DNA from: Pseudomonas sp. UBA2684
GTDB lineage: Bacteria > Pseudomonadota > Gammaproteobacteria > Pseudomonadales > Pseudomonadaceae
DNA: 64,000 nucleotides
Assembly (NCBI GenBank): GCA_002354655.1
Contig: DELY01000050.1
Coordinates: 191,298-255,297, forward strand
Direction: 5' to 3'
Positions 55,167 through 63,890 of this stretch are shown piece by piece (position 1 is the first letter of the stretch; each line of letters begins with the position of its first letter). Under the pieces are notes generated by a model. It did no database searches, was not told where the DNA came from, and saw nothing but the letters and a program-made list of their open reading frames with translations. The position numbers were made by a program, and so were the translations under genes.

Positions 55167-57137
55167 TTAGTCTCCACTCGTAGTATTCATCGGTGTCTTG
55201 GCCAACCCACCACGTGTCGCACTCACGCGTTGGTGCAACTGCGGAAAGAAACGCCTGGACAACAGATAACCGCCGACGATAAGCAGCCCCGTCACACCGA
55301 CCATGTCCCAGGCCGACATCGACAGCAGCCCAGCAGCGATCATGGCGACGCGGACCCAGCGATTCAGCATGCCGTGGTACCAGCCCTCAACCGCGGAGGC
55401 GATAATCAGCACGCCCACGGTTACCTTGGTAATGTCGAACAGCGCCGTCTCCCAGCCGCCGATCAGCAGCAGACCGGGGTTGTAGACGAAGGCGAAGGGC
55501 AGCAGGAACGCCACCATGCCGACCTTCACCGCGGTCATGGAAACCGCCATCGGGCGCTCGTCGGCGATGGTACTGGCGACATACGCCGACACCGCGACCG
55601 GGGGCGTGATATACGAGGCCACCGCATAGAAGATCAGGAACAGGTGAGCCTGCATCACGGTCAGGCCCGCTTCGACCAACGCCGGCGCCACCATCACCGC
55701 CACCAGCGAGTACACCGCCACGACCGGCATGCCCAGCCCACAAACGATGGTCACCACTGCCGCCAGCAACAGGGCGATGAACAGGTTGATCTGGGCGATG
55801 CCGAAGATCAGCGCGGCCAGTTTTGACGCCAGGCCAGTGATGTTCAGGCCCAACAGCAGGATACCGGCACCCGCCACCGCGGCGATCAGCGGCGCCAGGG
55901 CGGTGCAGACCTCGATGCAGGCCTCGATGAAGCGGCGCGGATTGATGCGCGTCTTGGCCGTGGTCCAGCTCGCCACGATCACCGCCAACAGGCCCGCCGT
56001 CGCCGCCAGCGCCGGGGTATGCCCGTCGAGCATGTAGTAGACAAGGATGCTCATCGGCACCACGAAGACCCAACCGGTACGGACCACTGTCCACAGCGTC
56101 GGCACCAAGCTGCTGTCGATCGTGCCGACGTCGCGGCGGCACGAGTAGCAATGCACCTGGGTGTAGATGGCTGCGTAGTAGAGCAACGCTGAGGCCAGGA
56201 TGGCCGCACAGATCTCGCCGTAGGCGATTCCGGTAAATTCCACCATGAGGAACACCACCGCGCCCATCACCGGCGGCAGCAGGGCACCACCGGTCGCGGC
56301 GACCGCCTCCACCGCGGCGGCATAGCGCCCGGTGAAGCCCGAACGTTTCATCATCGGGATGGTGATCGGCCCGGTGGTCATCACATCGGCGGCCGGGCTG
56401 CCGGAGATCATGCCGAACAGGCCGCTGGAGGTGACCGCGACCTTGGCCGAACCACCAGCAGAACGCCCGGCGATCAACGCGGCCAGATTGAAGAAGAACT
56501 CGCCGCCGCCACTCTTCTCGAGAAGCTTACCGAAAGTGACGAACAGGAAAGCATAGACCGCCGCCACCTGAACCGGCGCCGAGAACAGACCACCGTCCTG
56601 TGGCGAGACCATCAGGCCCTCGAGCAGGTAATCCCACTCCAGACCACGATGGCCGAAGAACCCCGGCAGGTAATTGCCGAACAGGCAGTAGGAGATTACC
56701 AGCCAAACCACCACGGAAATGCCTGGACCGACACAGCGACGCAGCAACTCCAGAGTGAGGAACAGATACAGCCCCGCCACGGCCAGATCAAGAGGCAGGA
56801 ACTCGCTCAGCCCGCTGATCCAGTCGTGATAACGGCTCATCTGCGAAATCAGATAGAGCCCCCCGATCAGGCTCAAGCCGGACAGGATGTAATCGCCAAG
56901 GGTGCTGCGATGAACGTCCGGCGCGTAGCTGATCGCCAGAAACGAGATCACATACATGGGCACAACGAAAACAATAGCCAGCTCCAGCCGGCCGAACTCG
57001 CCGGCAAGCGCATACCAGACCTCGAAAATTGTCAGGGGCACCGCCAACAAGGCAAAAAAGGCATATTTATTACGATCCAAGGGCAACTTGTTACCCATCT
57101 GGAACAGCAGCCAGAATGATCTTTTTATGTAGTGCAT
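55167..57137 (-). CDS. TAXI-type TRAP transporter permease, fused DctQ-DctM
   Basis: A 656-residue membrane protein with the small (4TM) and large (12TM) TRAP subunits fused, as usual for TAXI systems. GLFGMISGSPAADVMTTG, VEAVAATGGALLPPVMGA, GLGMPVVAVYSLVAVM and ASYITPPVAVSAYVAS are family motifs. An AGAGG lies upstream of the start. It works with the binding protein at 58809 to take up an organic acid using the sodium or proton gradient. Confidence 0.92.
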   Translation of the reverse strand: MHYIKRSFWLLFQMGNKLPLDRNKYAFFALLAVPLTIFEVWYALAGEFGRLELAIVFVVPMYVISFLAISYAPDVHRSTLGDYILSGLSLIGGLYLISQMSRYHDWISGLSEFLPLDLAVAGLYLFLTLELLRRCVGPGISVVVWLVISYCLFGNYLPGFFGHRGLEWDYLLEGLMVSPQDGGLFSAPVQVAAVYAFLFVTFGKLLEKSGGGEFFFNLAALIAGRSAGGSAKVAVTSSGLFGMISGSPAADVMTTGPITIPMMKRSGFTGRYAAAVEAVAATGGALLPPVMGAVVFLMVEFTGIAYGEICAAILASALLYYAAIYTQVHCYSCRRDVGTIDSSLVPTLWTVVRTGWVFVVPMSILVYYMLDGHTPALAATAGLLAVIVASWTTAKTRINPRRFIEACIEVCTALAPLIAAVAGAGILLLGLNITGLASKLAALIFGIAQINLFIALLLAAVVTIVCGLGMPVVAVYSLVAVMVAPALVEAGLTVMQAHLFLIFYAVASYITPPVAVSAYVASTIADERPMAVSMTAVKVGMVAFLLPFAFVYNPGLLLIGGWETALFDITKVTVGVLIIASAVEGWYHGMLNRWVRVAMIAAGLLSMSAWDMVGVTGLLIVGGYLLSRRFFPQLHQRVSATRGGLAKTPMNTTSGD

Positions 57138-57262
57138 GAGGTACCTCTACTTACTGGTGCCAGTGCAACCAACTGACGTAGTGGCTGATTGCGGTCGCGG
57201 GAATATATCCCGGAGTGGGCCACCCATTGGCGGGCCACCCCAGCGTTAACGGTAACCAGCGA

Positions 57263-58621
57263 TTACCACTCGACCTGCGCGCGAGCCTGCACAAAGCTGG
57301 GTTCGTCGCCATTGTTCGGTCCGCCATCGACCTTAAGTACATTTCCGTATTCCAGACTGAAGCGCAGCCGCTGCTCCGGATACCAGTTGACGCCCAGCAT
57401 CAGCATGTCGATCTTGCCGCCATCGATGCTACCGTCGGTGAGATCGACGGTGCTGTAACCGCCCGCCAGTTGCCATGCACCAATGCCGCCCTGGCTCAGG
57501 CTACGTGCCGGCGTGGGCGCGGCGAAGAGCCCGCGGCCGGCATCGTAGGCACGCGACTCGCCGGTGAGGAAGTAACCGGCCTGCACGTAACCACCGGTGA
57601 ACTCCGGCTTCTCGCCGTCAGCGAGGCCGCCCTGGACCTGATCGTACTTCTGCTGGAAGTACTCGGATTCCAACTCGAACGGACCGCGTTGATAGATCGC
57701 CTGCACACCCGCACCGATAAAGCCGTCGGAGGTGAAATTGCCGGTGTCCACAGGACGGAACGAGCTGATGTGGGTTTGCGGACGCGTACGCTGACGGTGG
57801 GCGTCGGAACCATTGGAGGACTGGTGGCGCAACGACGCGCCAAGGTTCAGCACGTGCCCCCTTTCCTGAATCGGGTTGAAGGTGAACTGGGTGGCCAGAT
57901 CGACCGGGTCGTTGCGGTTGGCTTCCGAGGCACGGGTGCCCAACACCGCCTGGGCCGCGCCGAAGCTCCAGCGCCAGTTCGAACCGATCAGATCGCTGCG
58001 CCCGCCCAGACGCCGCTCACCCGCGCCGAGCAGCAGGCTGGAAGTGGGCTGCTCCATGAACATCGTGTATTTCGGGCTCTGCTGGCCCTGGAAACCGAAC
58101 GGCTGAAACTGGTTGCCCAAGTACAGGCTGAGCTGGTTATCAGCCGGTTTGAAGCCGTGGTAGCCCAGATAGGCATCCTTGATGCCGCTCTCACCGCTGC
58201 CAGTGAAATCGTACTGAAACACATACGACCAGTCCTTGTAGAGGGTCCCGCTGGCTTCCAGGCGGGCCTGGCGGAACTTGGTGCCGCTGCCCATTGGCGA
58301 CAGGTCGGTGTCGTACCAGGAGGTGTCCATCAGCAGGCGGCCACCGATACGGAAGGTGAAATTGCCGTCCTCGGTGGCGAGTTGCATGCGGCCGCCGCGC
58401 TCCTGGACCGTGACGATGTTGCCGGCGCGCTTGCTGGCCTGAGCGGCTTGCGCCTCGGCTTTGACGGCGGCCAGCGCTTCCTCTAGGGCCCGCACACGTT
58501 CAGCCAGGTCCTCTTCGGCCGCGTGTGCCGCCTGGATATTGGCGGTCAGCAGCAGGCCACCCAGGGCGAATGCCGTCAGCTTAGCAACGCCGGAGCATTC
58601 GTTGATTTCATAGTTTTTCAT
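57263..58621 (-). CDS. OprP/OprO-family outer-membrane porin
   Basis: A 452-residue porin with a signal peptide (to HAAEED), an N-terminal coiled-coil (RVRALEEALAAVKAEAQAAQ), and a beta-barrel of the phosphate-selective porin group (FRIGGRLLMDTSWYDTD, DWSYVFQYDFTGSGESGIKD, GNQFQPFGFQGQQSPKY). It ends in the OMP signature VQARAQVEW. The gene sits between the binding protein and permease genes, so it probably lets the aromatic acid cross the outer membrane. Confidence 0.9.
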   Translation of the reverse strand: MKNYEINECSGVAKLTAFALGGLLLTANIQAAHAAEEDLAERVRALEEALAAVKAEAQAAQASKRAGNIVTVQERGGRMQLATEDGNFTFRIGGRLLMDTSWYDTDLSPMGSGTKFRQARLEASGTLYKDWSYVFQYDFTGSGESGIKDAYLGYHGFKPADNQLSLYLGNQFQPFGFQGQQSPKYTMFMEQPTSSLLLGAGERRLGGRSDLIGSNWRWSFGAAQAVLGTRASEANRNDPVDLATQFTFNPIQERGHVLNLGASLRHQSSNGSDAHRQRTRPQTHISSFRPVDTGNFTSDGFIGAGVQAIYQRGPFELESEYFQQKYDQVQGGLADGEKPEFTGGYVQAGYFLTGESRAYDAGRGLFAAPTPARSLSQGGIGAWQLAGGYSTVDLTDGSIDGGKIDMLMLGVNWYPEQRLRFSLEYGNVLKVDGGPNNGDEPSFVQARAQVEW

Positions 58622-58808
58622 GACCACTCACCTTTTTTTATCTTTATTATTAAGAAAGCTTCTTAACATTCAGCGCATGCGCTGCCCGTCCCGTGGTTCG
58701 CCAGCGCCCAGGGTCGTTACTTCACGGCTTCAGGGTGGCGCTGGCGGTACGGGATCTACTGGGCACCGTGGAACGTGCGACGGTGGCGGACGCTCCGCAG
58801 TGCAGCGG

Positions 58809-59858
58809 TTACTCGATCAAACCGACTTCGCGGTAGAACGCCTCCGCGCCGGGATGCAGCTTCAGGCTGCCGACATCTGGCAGACGCTCGCGACTGGCCA
58901 GTGACAGCGCCGGGTGCAGGGAGCGGTAGCGCTCCATTTGTTCGTACATGGACTTGGTCAGCTTGTAAGCGTCGTCGAAGGTCGCCTCTGGACCGGCGAC
59001 GATGATGAAGCTGGTGAAGGGCACGTACAGGTCTTCCTTCTGGAAGGTGTAGGCACCGCCGGGAATGACGCCGACCTTCACACCCAGCTCCTTGGCCACG
59101 TACTCGGCGAGTTCCTTGGAAAGTGGAATGAAGGCGATGTCCTGCACACTGCCCAGTTCGACGATGGCCCCCGCCGGCGTGGCGCCGCCGGTTATGATCA
59201 CGTCGAGGCGGCTGTCGCGCATCAGGTCGTTGGACGCGCCGGTGGGTTGCGGCACCAGGGTGCCGCCCCAGCTTTCGATGTCCTTCATGGTCTTGCCGTA
59301 ATAGGACAGCAGCGTCCGGACATGCTCGCGGGCCCAGAGGTTGCCTGGCTGGTTCACCGACAAGCGCATGGGGATTTCTTTCTTGATCAGGTCATCGAAG
59401 CTGGTGATGCCGTGCTGATCGAGAAACTGCTTGCGCGCATAGACCTTGAGCGCGAACACGTCCGGCGCGCCATTCAGCACACCGGTGATGCTGCCCTCGG
59501 GATAAGCCTCGCGGAACGGCGCGCGACCTTCATAGGCCATGCGCGGTTCGACGATGCTCTCGAGGGCGAACGGGCGACGCCCGGTACGCAGGTATTCGAG
59601 GCCGCCGGCCGGATTGCCCGGCTCATAGATGATGCTGGAGTTGGGATAGTTGCGACGTACCGCGTCGATTACCCCTTCGCCAAAGACCGACACCTGACCA
59701 CCCGAGGAATAACCTGCGATGGTGACGTTGACCGGCCCTTCCTTGACCTGGGGCGTGGCCGCGACGGCCATGGTGGCGTTGGCCGCAATGGCCAGCAGCG
59801 CAGTTCCCAGTATTCTGCGATTGAATGTGCAGCCGAGCTGCACCAAGGCATTCAACAT
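58809..59858 (-). CDS. TAXI family TRAP transporter substrate-binding protein
   Basis: A 349-residue periplasmic binding protein: export signal ending MAVAATPQ, then NVTIAGYSSGGQVSVFGEGV, MRLSVNQPGNLWAREHVRT and a C-terminal VGVIPGGAYTFQKEDLYVPF region. It captures the substrate for the fused permease at 55167. The binding pocket cannot be assigned from sequence. Confidence 0.9.
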   Translation of the reverse strand: MLNALVQLGCTFNRRILGTALLAIAANATMAVAATPQVKEGPVNVTIAGYSSGGQVSVFGEGVIDAVRRNYPNSSIIYEPGNPAGGLEYLRTGRRPFALESIVEPRMAYEGRAPFREAYPEGSITGVLNGAPDVFALKVYARKQFLDQHGITSFDDLIKKEIPMRLSVNQPGNLWAREHVRTLLSYYGKTMKDIESWGGTLVPQPTGASNDLMRDSRLDVIITGGATPAGAIVELGSVQDIAFIPLSKELAEYVAKELGVKVGVIPGGAYTFQKEDLYVPFTSFIIVAGPEATFDDAYKLTKSMYEQMERYRSLHPALSLASRERLPDVGSLKLHPGAEAFYREVGLIE

Positions 59859-60107
59859 GACTAAATCTCCAATTGTTCTTGTACTTATGGTTAAAAATCG
59901 TCGTGTTTCTTGCAGCTAAAGCCCTGGATAAGGTGTCCTGCCTTATTCAGTAGTGCCGAGTCCGGTGATCCCGAACTCAGCGCCAGCAACTCCATCTGCC
60001 GCGGAGCTTTGAGTGCTCCAGAACTTCCATGCTGCTTGCACTCTGCCTCCTCAGGGGTCGCTGACAAGCTCGCCGACACGTCGATGCCGGCGCTGCCCAA
60101 CCGCCGA

Positions 60108-60638
60108 TCAGACCAGGAAGGTCAGGTTCGGCATTGCCTCGTCGTTGTTCAGCAACATCACTTTCTTGCTGCGGATGCGGAACCCCTCGGGGGTGCTCTG
60201 CAGCCGATACACACACTTGCCGAACCAGATGTTCTGCACGCCGACGCGAATCTCGCCGAGCACGAAACTGGAGGCGACCTCCAACTCGTCGCCCTCGCTC
60301 CTGAGCGGCACCACGCCGGAGATGGTGCGGACCAGCTTGGCCTGCGGCCGATAGGCGTGGGCGGTCTTGTCCTTCAAGCGCATCATGCGTTCGCTCAAGT
60401 TCGCGCGATTGTCGTAGATGATCGCGATGCCGGTGCTCGGGTCCTGATCGTCGTCGTTGCACGGCACCCAATAGAGGATGTCGTCACCGGACCACAGGGC
60501 CATCCAGCGGTCGTACTCGTGTTCGTCCATCAAGGCTGCTTCATAGGCCAGAAAGCGTTCGAGGCGCAGTTGCGTCTCGATGTCCAGGATGCCGCCGACC
60601 AAGGCCGCCGGGGCCGCGTTTACAATTTGCTTCGCCAT
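60108..60638 (-). CDS. Aromatic-ring-hydroxylating dioxygenase beta subunit
   Basis: A 176-residue NTF2-fold small subunit. RLERFLAYEAALMDEHEYDR, WMALWSGDDILYWVPCNDDD and AHAYRPQAKLVRTISGV match the family of BenB, BphA2 and CmtAc. It has a structural role in the alpha3beta3 oxygenase. It follows the alpha subunit by 34 bp. Confidence 0.92.
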   Translation of the reverse strand: MAKQIVNAAPAALVGGILDIETQLRLERFLAYEAALMDEHEYDRWMALWSGDDILYWVPCNDDDQDPSTGIAIIYDNRANLSERMMRLKDKTAHAYRPQAKLVRTISGVVPLRSEGDELEVASSFVLGEIRVGVQNIWFGKCVYRLQSTPEGFRIRSKKVMLLNNDEAMPNLTFLV

Positions 60639-60672
60639 CGATTTCTCTCCGCTTCGGATGTAACCGGCCGCC

Positions 60673-61974
60673 TCAGCGAGCGGTCATCAGGCGCTTCCAT
60701 TCCTGCATTTGCGCCCGTTGGGTGGTCTCGTCGCTGATACAGGCCGTTACGCTGCCGTCCTCGTCGACTTGCTCGCGGTTCAGGCCGCGGGCCAGCAGCA
60801 CCCAGGGCTCGGAATCGGCCAGCAAGCCGCGCTGGGTACGTTCGAAAATCTCGGCATCGTCCGGCGAACCGGCGGCGGCCGGGCCATAGAAGGCCTCGTG
60901 GGCGCGCAGGCGCTTCTCGTTGATGCTCGGCCCCACGCCCTTGAGAAACACCGGATACATCAACACTTCGGTTTCGCCCGGGCTGATCGGAATCACAACG
61001 CGCACATGGTCATGAATCAGTTGCAGGTTGGGGAACAACCCCAGATGCGGGTCGCCGTGCCAGGCCAGCAATTCCTCGGCGTGCTCCTGGCCGTAATTGG
61101 CCACCATGTCCGCCACGTACTGACGGCCATCTTCGCTGCGCTGCAGATCGTCGATCGCCATCGCCGCATGGGAACGGCGCTGCTCGCGAAAATCCAGGCA
61201 GGCGTGGCCATTGGCGAAGCCGCGGGTACGGCTCTGCGAGACGTCGGCAAAGGGGTCTTCCAGGTGCAACGCGCCCACGGCGGAGCCAATGGTGCTTTCG
61301 CGCTTGCTGAAGATCTTGAACACCGACATGTGCACGTAGTGCGGGTGGTAGCCGTCCATGCCGATCTGTTTCCAGTTGCCGCGGTACATGGTCTTGTTGA
61401 CCACACCCGGCTTTATCTCGATTTCGCCGACCGGCGAAGAGTCGATCATGATGTCGAAGAACTGCTTGGTCGAGCCCAGGTAGTCGTCGAAGCTCATGCC
61501 TTCCTCGGCCAGGCTGGCGAAGACGAAGCCGCGGTAGCTGCCGACACGCGGCACCTTGGGCAAGGCATGCTGTTCGCTGGAGAAATTCTTGTCGTAGGCT
61601 TCTGGCCCGGTGACCCCGACCAGGTTGCCCTTGGTGTCGTAGGTCCAGCCGTGGTACCAGCATTGGAAGCGTTTGGCGTTGCCGCGTGGTGCTTCGCAGA
61701 CCTGGGCGCCACGGTGGCGGCAGCGGTTGATCAGCAGTTGCACCTCGCCGTTTTCGTCACGCGTGGCGATGACCGGAAAACGGCCCAACTGGATGCGCTT
61801 GAAATCGCCGAATTTGGGAATCTCGCTCTCATGCAGGGCGAACAGCCAGGTGCGATGGAAGATACGTTCCATCTCGTCCTGGAAAATCTGCTCATCGGTA
61901 AAGATGGAGCTATGCACGCGGTCTTCTTTGACCAACGCGCCATAGTCACGACTGGATGCAATCAACGTTGTCAT
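60673..61974 (-). CDS. Aromatic-ring-hydroxylating dioxygenase alpha subunit
   Basis: A 433-residue catalytic subunit. Rieske ligands are CRH in LINRCRHRGAQVCEAPRG and CWYH in KRFQCWYHGWTYDTKG. Mononuclear-iron ligands include the two His in GMDGYHPHYVHMS and a downstream Asp in LIHDHVRV. It introduces both atoms of O2 into the ring of an aromatic acid, giving a cis-diol. The benzoate/p-cumate type is favoured by the neighbouring SDR gene. The substrate is unresolved. Confidence 0.92.
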   Translation of the reverse strand: MTTLIASSRDYGALVKEDRVHSSIFTDEQIFQDEMERIFHRTWLFALHESEIPKFGDFKRIQLGRFPVIATRDENGEVQLLINRCRHRGAQVCEAPRGNAKRFQCWYHGWTYDTKGNLVGVTGPEAYDKNFSSEQHALPKVPRVGSYRGFVFASLAEEGMSFDDYLGSTKQFFDIMIDSSPVGEIEIKPGVVNKTMYRGNWKQIGMDGYHPHYVHMSVFKIFSKRESTIGSAVGALHLEDPFADVSQSRTRGFANGHACLDFREQRRSHAAMAIDDLQRSEDGRQYVADMVANYGQEHAEELLAWHGDPHLGLFPNLQLIHDHVRVVIPISPGETEVLMYPVFLKGVGPSINEKRLRAHEAFYGPAAAGSPDDAEIFERTQRGLLADSEPWVLLARGLNREQVDEDGSVTACISDETTQRAQMQEWKRLMTAR

Positions 61975-62048
61975 TGTTATGGCCTCATCACTACAGGTCT
62001 TAGCCGCCGTCGCTGCGGCGTGGGTTCCAGCGGCGGTGCCGCGTGGCG

Positions 62049-62879
62049 CTATTCGTTGAGGAAATCCGTCACCAGCTTGTTGAAGCGCGCAGCGTGCTCG
62101 ATCTGCGTCCAGTGCCCGCAGCGGCCGAACATGTGCAATTGCGCATGCTCAATCAGCTCGAACAGCGTCTTCGAGGTCACCGGCGGCACGATGCGGTCTT
62201 CGCGGCCATGGATGATCAGGGTCTCCTTGTCCAGCGCGCGGATGTCGGCCTCCGCGCTCGCCAGGGCATCGACCCAGCGCTGGCGCGGGGCCGGGAACAT
62301 CTGCGCGAACGCCTCCTGGTAGCCGGGGCGGATGCTGGCGCGATAACGCAGCTCAGCCAGTTCGTCGCTGATCAGCGCCTTGTTGTAGGCGAAGCTGTCC
62401 ATCAGGTGGCGCATGCCTTCGACCGACGGCGCGTAGCCCCAGACATCGTCCAGGCCCTGGGTCAGCTCGAAGTCGACACCGGCGGCGCCCATCAGCACCA
62501 GGCGCCGCACGCGCTGCGGATGACGAATCGCCATGGCCAGCGCCAGGGCGCCGCCGTAGGAATTGCCGACCACATCGGCCTGCTCGATGCCGAGAGCGTC
62601 GAGGAAGTCGATGGCGTGCTTGACCCAAGTGTCCAGGTTGTAGCGGATGCCCTCGGGGCGCTCGGTGTAGCCGAAGCCGACCATGTCCGGCGCGACCACG
62701 CGGCGGCCCTCGGCCAGCAGCGGGATATTCAGCCGCCAGTTGGCCCAGGCGGTAACGCCGGGCCCGGAGCCGTGCAGCAGCAGCAACGGCGTAGCGCTGC
62801 CCTGGCCGGCATCGTGGTAGTTGGTGTCGATGCCGCCCGCGTCGATACGCAGGCCGATTTCCGGATTCTCCACGCTCAT
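62049..62879 (-). CDS. Meta-cleavage product hydrolase, DmpD/XylF-like
   Basis: A 276-residue alpha/beta hydrolase. LLLLHGSGPGVTAWANWRL, VGFGYTERPEGIRY, nucleophile GNSYGG, HGREDRIVPP (acid) and FGRCGHWTQIEH (His) are all intact. It closely follows the DmpD/XylF pattern of 2-hydroxymuconate-semialdehyde hydrolases. It would split the decarboxylated ring-fission product to a small acid and 2-hydroxypenta-2,4-dienoate. It overlaps the tautomerase stop by four bases. Confidence 0.92.
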   Translation of the reverse strand: MSVENPEIGLRIDAGGIDTNYHDAGQGSATPLLLLHGSGPGVTAWANWRLNIPLLAEGRRVVAPDMVGFGYTERPEGIRYNLDTWVKHAIDFLDALGIEQADVVGNSYGGALALAMAIRHPQRVRRLVLMGAAGVDFELTQGLDDVWGYAPSVEGMRHLMDSFAYNKALISDELAELRYRASIRPGYQEAFAQMFPAPRQRWVDALASAEADIRALDKETLIIHGREDRIVPPVTSKTLFELIEHAQLHMFGRCGHWTQIEHAARFNKLVTDFLNE

Positions 62880-63076
62880 TTCTTATCCTTATCGCGTTGT
62901 GCCATTGATTGTCCTGCCGTGCCCCAATGGGTCTTGGGCAGTTCCTGGAGCAGCACCCGAACGGCTTCGGGCTTCACCACCAACGTCTCGACGACAGTCG
63001 CCGTGAGATCGTGGATCAGGCGTTCTTTCAGTTCGGCCGAGCGGCCTTCGACAATCGTTACCTGCAACAGCGGCAT
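62876..63076 (-). CDS. 4-oxalocrotonate tautomerase family protein
   Basis: A 66-residue protein from MPLLQVTIVEGRSAE, leaving the catalytic Pro1 after removal of Met. The core RLIHDLTATVVETL and VRVLLQELPKTHWG match 4-OT (DmpI/XylH). It converts 2-hydroxymuconate or its decarboxylated relative to the keto form. The frame extends upstream to 63124, but Pro1 decides the start. Confidence 0.9.
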   Translation of the reverse strand: MPLLQVTIVEGRSAELKERLIHDLTATVVETLVVKPEAVRVLLQELPKTHWGTAGQSMAQRDKDKK

Positions 63077-63095
63077 GGTCGGCCCTCTCTTCGAA

Positions 63096-63890
63096 TCAGA
63101 TGAAACGCGCGCTGACCGAGCCAAGGCCCTGGTAACGCACGGTAATGTTGTCGCCCGGCGCCACCGGCACCGCCGCGGTGATGCCGCCGGTCATGATGAA
63201 ACTGCCCGCCGGGATATGCTCGCCGCGTTCGGCCAGCAGGTTGGCCAGCATCGCCACGCTGGAAGCAGGATGGCCAAGCACTGCGGCACCGGCACCGAGC
63301 TCCACCACTTCGCCGTTCTTCTCCATCACCACGCCGAGGGTGCGCAGGTCCACGTCGGCGACATTGGCCATTTGCCCGCCGGTAATGAAACGGGTCGAGG
63401 AGGCGTTGTCGGCGACCACGCTGATCAGGTCAAACTTGAAGTTCTCGTAGCGCGAGTCGATCACTTCCACCGTCGGCACGACGAAGTCGGTGGCCGCCAG
63501 CACCTGGCCGATATGGCAGCCCGGGCCGTGCAGCGGCGCCTTGGTGACGAAGCTGATCTCCGCCTCGATCTTCGGGTGGATCAGTTTGGCGCAATCCACC
63601 ACGCCGCCGTCGGCGACGCTGAAGTAGTCGGCGAGGAAGCCGTAGATCGGCGTTTCCACGCCCATCTGCGCCATCTTCGCCCAGGAGGTCAGGCCCATCT
63701 TCAGGCCGACGATCTTGTTGCCGCGGGCCTCCTTGCGCCGGCGGATTTCCCACTGCACGTCGTAGGCGTCGGCGAAGGTCATGTCCGGGTAATCGTTGGT
63801 CACCTTGCTGATGTCATGCACATGCAGCTCGGCGTTTTCGATGTGCTCGGCCAGGGCCAGCACCTGTTCGCGGGTCAGGGTACGGTTCAT
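63096..63890 (-). CDS. dmpH: 4-oxalocrotonate decarboxylase / 2-oxopent-4-enoate hydratase-family DmpH
   Basis: A 264-residue protein nearly identical in layout to DmpH/XylI: TREQVLALAEHIENAELHVH, DMTFADAYDVQWEIRRRKEA, LKMGLTSWAKMAQMG, IEAEISFVTKAPLHGPGCHI and NASSTRFITGGQMANVADVD. It decarboxylates 2-oxohex-3-enedioate to 2-hydroxypenta-2,4-dienoate. The start ATG overlaps the preceding stop by one base. Confidence 0.93.
   Translation of the reverse strand: MNRTLTREQVLALAEHIENAELHVHDISKVTNDYPDMTFADAYDVQWEIRRRKEARGNKIVGLKMGLTSWAKMAQMGVETPIYGFLADYFSVADGGVVDCAKLIHPKIEAEISFVTKAPLHGPGCHIGQVLAATDFVVPTVEVIDSRYENFKFDLISVVADNASSTRFITGGQMANVADVDLRTLGVVMEKNGEVVELGAGAAVLGHPASSVAMLANLLAERGEHIPAGSFIMTGGITAAVPVAPGDNITVRYQGLGSVSARFI

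Noticed and set aside
57185-57250. Possible hairpin between the porin and permease genes (GGGCCACCC copies)
   Set aside because: The two copies are direct rather than inverted and pair only with mismatches.
57215-58486. 423-codon plus-strand open frame opposite the porin
   Set aside because: Shadow frame; the porin has signal peptide, barrel motifs and a terminal OMP signature.
60709-62322. 537-codon plus-strand open frame opposite the dioxygenase alpha subunit
   Set aside because: Antisense to a gene with intact Rieske motifs; no independent features.
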